Below are positions 1-4,335 of a stretch of DNA of 5,081 nucleotides, piece by piece. The position numbers and the translations under genes were made by a program. Positions within the stretch are counted from its first letter, which is position 1. Every line of letters starts with the position of its first letter. The notes under the pieces were generated by a model that saw only the letters and a list, made by a program, of their open reading frames with translations, did no database searches and was not told the DNA's origin. Origin of the DNA: Gammaproteobacteria bacterium (lineage in GTDB: Bacteria > Pseudomonadota > Gammaproteobacteria > SZUA-229); assembly GCA_027858635.1 (NCBI GenBank), contig JAQICG010000190.1, forward strand, positions 1 to 5,081, written 5' to 3'.

Positions 1-135
1 TGCGGAAGTGGGAGAGCGGCCCAAATCTCCCCGATTTTTCGTTGCGTAGAATAACTATGCGCCTCAAAATCGGGAAAATTTGTGCTCACTCTCCCGCTCC
101 CTCGCTTCAATCCCCTAAATCCGACAGACTCCTGG
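1..135. repeat. MITE-like palindromic repeat, copy A (left end outside window)
   Basis: An imperfect palindrome is centred near position 52. The core is a 7-bp stem (43-49 with 55-61, two G-T wobbles) around the loop AATAA. The outer arms also match: GGGAGAGCGGCCCAAATC near 10-27 resembles the reverse complement of the 75-100 region, and both arms carry GATTTT. The right end (AGACTC, ending at 131) is homologous to the end of copy C, and the next four bases are CTGG where the other copies have CTAG. The centre at 52 and the end at 131 imply a total length near 159 bp, so about 27 bp lie left of the window. No coding capacity for a transposase is present, so a MITE moved in trans is the inferred type. 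Confidence 0.75.
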
Positions 136-607
136 AGGCGCTGAATTCATGCCCCAGATGCAGACAATAACACAGCCATTTATAGAGCAGTCGATTCAAG
201 CGCCATTTCAGCTTGAGCGCCGTGGCCGGCAAGTGATCGAGGCGTTGACGTCCGTGCCTGAGATGTCCGGCCAACACCTCTACCAGGCAGGCATCATGAT
301 AGATACGCAGCTTCAGATCCGGCTCGGCAACAACGCCTTTACCTTCCCGGAAATAATAGGTCAGACGGACGGTGGTGGTGAATTTGCTGCGCTCAACGAT
401 GTGCAGATGCAGATCCATGCAACCGGGAACGACGGACACAGCGGTATCGGTTATCGCCTCCAGATCAGACACCAGCCGCCGAAAGCGAAGATAGTTATTT
501 TCATGCAGATCCATCAGGCTGACATAGCCGCCCGGTACCACCTCGGCGCAGCCGTAGCCTTCGCGAGCAACCACCAGAGGGCCGATCAGGGATGCATTAG
601 TACTCAT
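107..607 (-). CDS. DUF1249 family protein (YqiB-like)
   Basis: This 166-residue protein has the DUF1249 pattern seen in E. coli YqiB: an N-terminal YVSLMDLHENNYLRFRRLV segment (28-46), the IVERSKFTTTVRL strand pair (70-82), LRIYHDACLVEV (100-111, the family's RLYHDA motif), and an Arg/Lys-rich helix leading to LYKWLCYCLHLGHEF (141-155). The molecular function is not known; in E. coli the gene lies near nudF and cpdA, which are not seen here. The chosen ATG (607-605) has no clear Shine-Dalgarno sequence and gives about 25 more N-terminal residues than YqiB. The last 8 or so residues (RSLSDLGD) and the TGA lie inside repeat copy A, so the native C-terminus has probably been replaced. It is transcribed divergently from the methyltransferase gene. 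Confidence 0.85.
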   Translation of the reverse strand: MSTNASLIGPLVVAREGYGCAEVVPGGYVSLMDLHENNYLRFRRLVSDLEAITDTAVSVVPGCMDLHLHIVERSKFTTTVRLTYYFREGKGVVAEPDLKLRIYHDACLVEVLAGHLRHGRQRLDHLPATALKLKWRLNRLLYKWLCYCLHLGHEFSASRSLSDLGD

Positions 608-675
608 AATGTATATTTTGATATATATTTTGCCGGGAAAGGAGACGGCAAAACGAGAGGCCGAAACGAAAAGGT

Positions 676-681
676 ATTATA
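676..681 (-). promoter_or_regulatory. Putative -10 box for the DUF1249 gene
   Basis: The minus strand reads TATAAT here, a perfect consensus -10 hexamer 68 bases upstream of the DUF1249 ATG. No good -35 is visible at 16-18 bp spacing. The stretch between the box and the ATG is otherwise without features apart from A/T-rich sequence next to the start. The call rests on the hexamer and its position only. Confidence 0.35.
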
Positions 682-722
682 ACTCAAGCATTCAGGGTTC
701 GATGATTTCTGCATTGCGATAG

Positions 723-728
723 TATAAT
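723..728 (+). promoter_or_regulatory. Putative -10 box for the methyltransferase-kinase operon
   Basis: A perfect TATAAT lies 53 bases upstream of the ATG at 782. The -35 region around 698-705 (TTCGATGA) is weak and is shared with the opposite-facing promoter, which suggests a divergent arrangement in which the two polymerases could compete or share an activator. Activation by a protein factor would fit a strong -10 with a poor -35, but no operator was recognised. Confidence 0.4.
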
Positions 729-781
729 ATAGCGCACCATCATTATTCGAACTTTATCGACTCAACCAGACAGAACATCCT

Positions 782-1369
782 ATGGCACGTACAGACTCTT
801 TACCTGAAGCGCAAGGCATTCACAAACTCATACGTAAACTGCGTTATCACGAAGCATCAAGACAGTGGTTCGCGGTCTTATTTGTATTATTGGTCAGCCT
901 TCTGGGCGAACCGCAGCCAACACTGCTTTACATTGGCACCGCCATTGCAACCGTAGGCACGCTGATACGACTCTGGGCTTCAGGCCATGTCATGAAAAAC
1001 AAGGAACTAGCTACAGATGGCCCCTATGCCTTTGTCAGGCATCCACTCTACGTCGGCAATATCCTGCTACTGCTAGGCTTCGCCATGGCCTCCTCCCTAT
1101 GGTGGTCTTATGTCCTGATGATTGCGCTTTTACTGTTTTACTATCCACCTACCATCGCCTACGAAGACAATAAGCTGCATGCCTTTTTTGGTGAGTCATG
1201 GGAAAAATGGAGCAAGACCACACGCGCCCTGATTCCAACATTACCCAATCGTGCAGAGAAAAGCGAGCAGGCCAGCAGCTGGTCTTTCAAGAAAAGCCTG
1301 ATGCAAAATGGTGAGCCTATCATTGTCATCTACCTCATTGGCTGCATGTATCTGCTGTACGCCCGCTAA
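782..1369 (+). CDS. Isoprenylcysteine carboxyl methyltransferase (ICMT/PEMT) family membrane methyltransferase
   Basis: This 195-residue integral membrane protein has the SAM-binding signature of the ICMT/phospholipid methyltransferase superfamily: GPYAFVRHPLYVGN (80-93) followed, after a hydrophobic pair of segments, by YEDNKLHAFFGESWEKW (127-143), whose acidic residue and FG..W pattern are conserved. Predicted membrane segments are about 29-42, 48-67, 89-106, 108-126 and, set apart, 178-194. The N-terminal 25 residues are charged and probably cytosolic. Bacterial members are usually annotated only by family; the methyl acceptor (a lipid, a prenyl or thiol group, or another small molecule) cannot be told from sequence. 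The ATG at 782 is preceded by no strong ribosome site. The gene ends 17 bases before the kinase start, so the two are probably co-transcribed. Confidence 0.85.
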   Translation: MARTDSLPEAQGIHKLIRKLRYHEASRQWFAVLFVLLVSLLGEPQPTLLYIGTAIATVGTLIRLWASGHVMKNKELATDGPYAFVRHPLYVGNILLLLGFAMASSLWWSYVLMIALLLFYYPPTIAYEDNKLHAFFGESWEKWSKTTRALIPTLPNRAEKSEQASSWSFKKSLMQNGEPIIVIYLIGCMYLLYAR

Positions 1370-1386
1370 GCGAAACCTCATTTACT

Positions 1387-2043
1387 ATGCTTAAGGAGCT
1401 GGACCAATTCAGCCTGAAACAGTGGATAGAAGATAGCCTGGCCAGCAACAGTAACACGCTGGCAGCCGGTTATCAGGGCAAGACTCTGCTCTATCGTGAT
1501 AGCGATTTAAGTCTTGCCATAAAAATTCCGCACGGACGTGGATTGATAAAATACCTGCATACCCGAATGCTGCATCACGAAGCACGGGTTTACCGTCGGC
1601 TAAAACATTTGCAAGGCATCCCTGCCTGCTATGGGCTGATCGACAATCAATATCTGGCACTGGAGCTCATTGAAGGCGAGCCGATACGTAGCAAACGCCC
1701 TGTTAATGATGAGCGCTACTTCAAAACATTGCTAAGCCTGATCAAACAGATGCATGAAAGTGGCGTTGCGCACATGGATTTAAAAAGAAAGGACAATCTT
1801 ATGGTGACGCACCATGATGAGCCCTGCGTTCTTGATTTCGGCACCGCCGTGATCAGAAAGCCGGGCTTTCATCCGCTCAATCATTTCATCTACAGACTCG
1901 CCAGATGCTTTGACTACAGCGCATGGGTAAAGCATAAATACCATGATGACATGCACAATATTCGTGAAGAAGACAAAATATACTATCGACGCACGTATAT
2001 TGAAAAGCTTGCAAAAATCATAAGAAAAGTTTTCAAACTCTAG
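1387..2043 (+). CDS. Small protein-kinase-fold enzyme (BUD32/RIO/lipopolysaccharide-kinase-like)
   Basis: This 218-residue protein keeps the core kinase motifs in order. They are a short glycine-containing loop (AAGYQGKTLLY, 26-36), the ATP-binding Lys in AIKIP (K46), a likely alpha-C Glu (E65), the hinge LALELIEGEP (90-99), the catalytic loop HMDLKRKDNLMV (129-140; Asp131, Lys133, Asn137) and metal-binding DFG (150-152). The DLKRKDN loop is one residue longer than in typical eukaryotic-type kinases, as in BUD32-like and WaaP/InaA-like enzymes, and no activation-segment APE motif is evident. The C-terminal 60 residues are basic and rich in Tyr and His. The substrate could be a lipid, a sugar or a protein. 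It follows the membrane methyltransferase by 17 bases. No Shine-Dalgarno precedes the ATG; an AAGGAG occurs just inside the gene. Its TAG stop is part of the CTAG bordering repeat copy B. Confidence 0.8.
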   Translation: MLKELDQFSLKQWIEDSLASNSNTLAAGYQGKTLLYRDSDLSLAIKIPHGRGLIKYLHTRMLHHEARVYRRLKHLQGIPACYGLIDNQYLALELIEGEPIRSKRPVNDERYFKTLLSLIKQMHESGVAHMDLKRKDNLMVTHHDEPCVLDFGTAVIRKPGFHPLNHFIYRLARCFDYSAWVKHKYHDDMHNIREEDKIYYRRTYIEKLAKIIRKVFKL

Positions 2044-2097
2044 GGAACTGTCGGGTTTAGGGGGATTGAAGCGAGGGAGTAGGAGAGCGGCCTAAAT
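2040..2097. repeat. Truncated half-copy of the palindromic repeat (copy B)
   Basis: The sequence from CTAG at 2040 through ACTGTCGGGTTTAG, GATTGAAGCGAGGGAG and GAGAGCGGCC matches one arm of copy A. It matches the reverse complement of A's right arm over the outer part, and A's left arm (GAGAGCGGCC then AAAT) over the inner part. The match stops near 2097, before the central stem-loop, so about 54 of the expected 80 bases of the half-element remain. The opposite arm is absent. The inner end is fused directly to the EAL pseudogene. Confidence 0.75.
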
Positions 2098-2475
2098 GTT
2101 GGCAGCCCTTCTCAATCAGAAAAGCTAATTGCGCCTTAGTTTCAACTCCCTCCGCAATCACATCCAGACCCAGATGCGAGGCCATGGAAATAATCATTTC
2201 AACGACCGTGCCATCATCATTGTCAGCCGCAATATCACGTACAAATGACTAATCGATTTTAAGCTTATCCAGAGCAGCTGTTTCTAATAAGCCGGTGGCG
2301 AAGAGCCTGTACCAAAATCATTAATCGAAACTCGAATGTCATTTGCACACAGAAAATTTATTTTAGCAATCACATCATCGCGATGATGCATCAGTAAGCT
2401 TTTGGTAATTTCCTGCACAACACCTAAAGAATACAAGGGTACGCCCTCGGCATCAAAGGTGGTCGCACATAACCT
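2098..2475 (-). pseudogene. Decayed PAS/EAL (cyclic-di-GMP phosphodiesterase) remnant
   Basis: The minus strand encodes recognisable EAL-domain blocks in two frames. The first runs KSLLMHHRDDVIAKINFL, then VSINDFGTGSS (DFGTG near 2305-2319). The second runs LDKLKID, then SFVRDIAADNDDGTVVEMII, then LGLDVIAEGVETKAQLAFL and IEKGCQ. A TAG at 2286-2284 replaces the Leu of the usual AYLK, a missing base near 2274 turns the usual Leu-Pro-Leu into a frameshift, and a TAG at 2251-2249 replaces the usual Gln of KIDQSF. Upstream (about 2457-2401) the frame reads TFDAEGVPLYSLGVVQEIT, which resembles the end of a PAS/PAC domain. The GGDEF domain and the first part of EAL are missing, and the 3' end is cut by repeat copy B just before the usual QGYLFS. 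It cannot encode an active enzyme. Confidence 0.8.
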
Positions 2476-2493
2476 GGATGTCGACCGGATCAG

Positions 2494-2898
2494 TTATGCA
2501 GAAGCGCTAAGACCTTGATTTGACGCCAGCTTGAATCTAGCCCTGAGTTGACTGTGCGTGGCGGCATCCATGGCGTCGGGGAAGAGTGTGATGGGATAGC
2601 GTTGACCGGAAAGGGTGTCTAATAATACCAGTTGCACCAGCATATCGGAGGCATAACTTTGATGACAAAGCTGAAGATCATGATAATCACGATCGCCTAT
2701 AGTTAAATCCGTCAGGTTGTCGGCTTTTAAACCCAGGGTTATCTTTTGCTTATGACGAGATAGGTGCCGCTTGAAACTCAGAGCTACCGATAAGATAAGA
2801 AATAGTTTCAGCCCGACACCCGCCAGGCCAAAATCACTGATCAGTAGAATCGCGACTGCCGCCAGAGTGTGAACGGCGATCAGGAAAAACAGCTTCAA
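2494..2898 (-). CDS. ygfX: YgfX/CptA-family small membrane protein (possibly truncated at the N-terminus)
   Basis: The 134-residue reading from a TTG codon has two hydrophobic segments (about 3-21 and 25-42), a basic turn (KRHLSRHKQK, 43-52), and a soluble tail with LVQLVLLD and a LFPDAMDAATHSQLRARF ending. This is the YgfX pattern: two membrane helices, then a cytosolic part ending in PDS.D...R.LR. In E. coli ygfX is the partner of sdhE (ygfY); the pair was once described as the CptAB toxin-antitoxin system, but a link to succinate dehydrogenase maturation fits this context better. The TTG start is the first usable one after an in-frame TAG. Homology suggests the gene began 15 codons earlier at ATG 2943. 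Family membership is fairly sure, an intact product less so. Confidence 0.7.
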   Translation of the reverse strand: MKLFFLIAVHTLAAVAILLISDFGLAGVGLKLFLILSVALSFKRHLSRHKQKITLGLKADNLTDLTIGDRDYHDLQLCHQSYASDMLVQLVLLDTLSGQRYPITLFPDAMDAATHSQLRARFKLASNQGLSASA

Positions 2899-2943
2899 CG
2901 CGGATGACTGAACCTCAATAAATAAAGACTATGAATCTGACAT
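2899..2943 (-). other. Probable original 5' end of ygfX, interrupted by an amber codon
   Basis: In the same frame as ygfX, ATG (2943-2941) is followed by codons for S, D, S, then TAG (2931-2929), then SLFIEVQSSA leading into the TTG used as the downstream start. The SLFIEVQSSALKLF stretch looks like the conserved residues just before the first membrane helix of YgfX proteins. The ATG lies 21 bases after the upstream gene's stop and has a weak AGG 6 bases before it. A CAG-to-TAG change is the simplest explanation, but a sequencing error or suppressed stop is possible. Confidence 0.5.
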
Positions 2944-2964
2944 CGAAGCCTGAGACCAGTTTTC

Positions 2965-3165
2965 TTATTTTTTAAAGCCGTAAGATTCCATATGATTTAG
3001 ATGACGAATGTAGTCAATCAAATCACCTTCAGCTTCAGATCGGCTATCGAAAGGCCCTCTTTCTTCGCCCTCACGAGTCATATAAAACCACTGACCGTTC
3101 ATCTGCACAAAGCGGTCCATCTGAAAAAAAGTTTTAGGGGCTTCACCATCTGATTTTCTAGCCAA
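2965..3165 (-). CDS. Small DUF6316-like protein
   Basis: This 66-residue soluble protein has no signal peptide or membrane segment. Its core is RFVQMNGQWFYMTREGEERGPFDSRSEAE, residues 18-46, in which NG.W.F..REG...GPF.S..EA is the recognisable pattern, followed by a helix (DLIDYIRHL, 48-56). It resembles small gammaproteobacterial proteins labelled DUF6316, of unknown function; the assignment is from memory of the pattern. The start is a TTG (3165-3163) with a good AAGGAG eight bases upstream, which decides the start. It lies 18 bases after the sdhE stop and 21 bases before the inferred original ygfX ATG, so it is part of the same transcript and sits between two genes that are directly adjacent in E. 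coli. Confidence 0.75.
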   Translation of the reverse strand: MARKSDGEAPKTFFQMDRFVQMNGQWFYMTREGEERGPFDSRSEAEGDLIDYIRHLNHMESYGFKK

Positions 3166-3166
3166 C

Positions 3167-3184
3167 TTAGTCTCTCCTTGCCAT
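3167..3184 (-). promoter_or_regulatory. Ribosome-binding site for the DUF6316-like gene, inside a five-codon mini-ORF
   Basis: AAGGAG (3179-3174) stands eight bases before the TTG start. The same bases lie in an ATG-GCA-AGG-AGA-GAC-TAA reading frame whose ATG overlaps the sdhE stop (TAATG). The mini-ORF product would begin M-A-R-R-D, close to the M-A-R-K-S-D start of the real protein but in another frame. Translational re-initiation after sdhE is a plausible role; chance is also possible. Confidence 0.5.
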
Positions 3185-3465
3185 TATGTTGTTTTTGCAC
3201 AATTAAATTTATCGAACCAGGTACGCCTTATTCTAGCAGCTAAATCAGAAACCATTGCATCTGAGGACTCCATCTTTCCCAACAGCAAATCCAGCAAGAC
3301 CTGATCGGGATACTCCAGCAGCGATAAAAACAGCGCGGTGTCTTCCCGGCTCAGATGACTATATTGCATTTCCACAAAGGCGTTCAACAGCAGATCCAGT
3401 TCCAGCATGCCGCGACGACAACGCCAGTGCAGCTGGGAGGCGCTGACCGGATTAGTCTGGCTCAT
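3184..3465 (-). CDS. sdhE: FAD assembly factor SdhE (succinate dehydrogenase flavinylation)
   Basis: This 93-residue protein is of the SdhE/Sdh5 (DUF339) family, which promotes covalent FAD attachment to SdhA in the cytoplasm. The hallmark RGxxE motif is present as R18-G19-M-L-E22 within RRGMLELD. The five-helix pattern continues with LLNAFVEMQYSHLSREDTA, FLSLLEYPDQVLLDLLLG (the LL..PD..L..WL.G region) and a C-terminal helix. Length agrees with E. coli SdhE (88). The ATG at 3465 overlaps the sdhB stop as ATGA, so translation is probably coupled; a start further upstream at 3564 would run deep into sdhB and is rejected. The tail FDKFNCAKTT is not obviously conserved. Confidence 0.93.
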   Translation of the reverse strand: MSQTNPVSASQLHWRCRRGMLELDLLLNAFVEMQYSHLSREDTALFLSLLEYPDQVLLDLLLGKMESSDAMVSDLAARIRRTWFDKFNCAKTT

Positions 3466-4157
3466 AAAGATTTCTTCACCATCTTTTTCTTGATGTTGCC
3501 GATGGCCCGGGTCGGGTTCAAACCTTTGGGACAGACCTGAACACAATTCATGATGGTGTGGCACCGGAACAGCTTGAATGGCCCTTCGAGATTTTCCAGC
3601 CGCTCATCGAGCGCCTGATCTCGACTGTCTTCGATGAAACGTGAAGCCTGCAAGAGCGCGGCGGGGCCCAGAAACTTGTCCGGGTTCCACCAGAATGACG
3701 GACAGGCGGTCGAGCAGCAGCCACAGAGAATACACTCGTACAGGCCATCCAGTTTTTTGCGTTGCTCCGGCGTTTGCCGTAATTCGACCTCGGGCATGGG
3801 GTCGTTCACAATCAGATACGGCTTAACAGCCCGATACTGCTGATAGAACGGCTCCATATCAACGATCAGATCGCGGATTACCGGCTGCCCGGGTAACGGC
3901 CGGATTTCAACCGGCTGCTTCAGCTCGGACAACGGCGTGATGCAGGCCAGGCCGTTCACGCCATTGATATTCATACTGTCCGAACCACACACGCCCTCGC
4001 CACACGATCGCCTGAAGCTGAGCGAGGCGTCCTGCTCCTTTAATTTCAGCAGCGCCGCCAGTAGCATCATTCCCGGTTCGATCTCTTCGAGCTCGTAATC
4101 CTGCATGTACGGCTTGTTATCAACCTCAGGGTTATAGCGATAAATATTAAAACGCAC
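3462..4157 (-). CDS. sdhB: Succinate dehydrogenase iron-sulphur subunit SdhB
   Basis: This 231-residue SdhB (E. coli 238) passes electrons from the SdhA flavin through three clusters to the membrane quinone site. The N-terminal ferredoxin domain has the [2Fe-2S] ligands C52, C57, D60 and C72 (SCGEGVCGSDSMNINGVNGLAC region), with Asp in the third position as in E. coli. The C-terminal domain has C142-x2-C145-x2-C148 plus C209 for [4Fe-4S], and C152, C199, C205 for [3Fe-4S]. It ends NPTRAIGNIKKKMVKKSL. The start chosen is GTG at 4157, because AGGGGG lies six bases upstream and the protein then begins MRFNIYRYNP like its homologues. An in-frame ATG at 4223 would add 22 residues encoded by the repeat. 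Translation appears coupled to sdhE by the ATGA overlap. Confidence 0.96.
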   Translation of the reverse strand: MRFNIYRYNPEVDNKPYMQDYELEEIEPGMMLLAALLKLKEQDASLSFRRSCGEGVCGSDSMNINGVNGLACITPLSELKQPVEIRPLPGQPVIRDLIVDMEPFYQQYRAVKPYLIVNDPMPEVELRQTPEQRKKLDGLYECILCGCCSTACPSFWWNPDKFLGPAALLQASRFIEDSRDQALDERLENLEGPFKLFRCHTIMNCVQVCPKGLNPTRAIGNIKKKMVKKSL

Positions 4158-4163
4158 GGTTAT

Positions 4164-4169
4164 CCCCCT
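4164..4169 (-). promoter_or_regulatory. sdhB ribosome-binding site at the repeat border
   Basis: AGGGGG on the minus strand sits six bases before the GTG at 4157. Its first two bases (AG) belong to the CTAG at the end of repeat copy C; the remaining G run is flanking sequence. The insertion therefore preserved the site, and it decides GTG 4157 as the start. Confidence 0.7.
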
Positions 4170-4335
4170 AGCAGCCTGTCTGACTTGAATGAAATCGGCT
4201 GCAAATCCGTCTGACCAGTCCATATTTCGCCGCTTTTTTGGGCAATAGAATGACTATTGCCCTGCAAAATCGTCAAAATCTGTCCTCGCTCAGACGAACT
4301 TTCGCTTCGATTCTTCAAGTCAGACAGGCTCCTAG
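4168..4335. repeat. Complete MITE-like palindromic element (copy C) between sdhA and sdhB
   Basis: A 160-bp element (4172-4331) is flanked by CTAG on both sides (4168-4171 and 4332-4335). Read inward from either border the sequence is CTAGNAGCCTGTCTGACTT, with only the fifth base differing, so the terminal inverted repeats are about 18 bp beyond the CTAG. The arms continue to pair imperfectly (CGTCTGA in each) to a perfect 9-bp stem, GGGCAATAG (4240-4248) with CTATTGCCC (4254-4262), around the loop AATGA. The symmetry centre at 4251 is exactly mid-element. The core TAGAATNACTAT followed by CAAAATCG is shared with copy A. No transposase is encoded. CTAG matches the YTAR target of IS5-type elements, so trans-mobilisation by such a transposase is inferred. 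Confidence 0.85.

Noticed and set aside
149..682. 177-codon plus-strand reading frame opposite the DUF1249 gene
   Set aside because: It is antisense to a gene with clear family motifs, its translation has no recognisable pattern, and it runs across the promoter region of the DUF1249 gene.
2494..3465. sdhE-ygfX (CptB-CptA) as a toxin-antitoxin system
   Set aside because: That reading comes from early work on E. coli ygfYX; SdhE is a flavinylation factor and the genes lie directly behind sdhAB, so a role with succinate dehydrogenase is better supported.
3466..3564. Longer sdhE starting at 3564
   Set aside because: It would overlap sdhB by about 100 bases, and the extension is merely the sdhB sequence in another frame; the ATGA overlap at 3465 gives the normal SdhE length.
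3255..3843. Several 60-70 codon reading frames on the plus strand and in a second minus frame across sdhE and sdhB
   Set aside because: They overlap well-supported genes in other frames and show no family pattern, so they are shadows of the GC-rich third positions.
4158..4223. Upstream ATG start for sdhB adding 22 residues
   Set aside because: Most of the extra residues are encoded by the repeat element, and the GTG at 4157 has a strong ribosome site and gives the family's usual N-terminus.
4240..4262. Central hairpin of repeat copy C as a rho-independent terminator of sdhA
   Set aside because: In the direction of sdh transcription the stem is followed by a run of A, not T, and a terminator here would cut sdhB from its operon. 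The T run lies 5' of the stem on the plus strand, so it does not serve that direction either.
1..4335. The three repeats as a CRISPR array or REP cluster
   Set aside because: They are about 2 kb apart, about 160 bp long, palindromic over the whole length and end in CTAG, which fits a mobile MITE-like element rather than short regularly spaced repeats.
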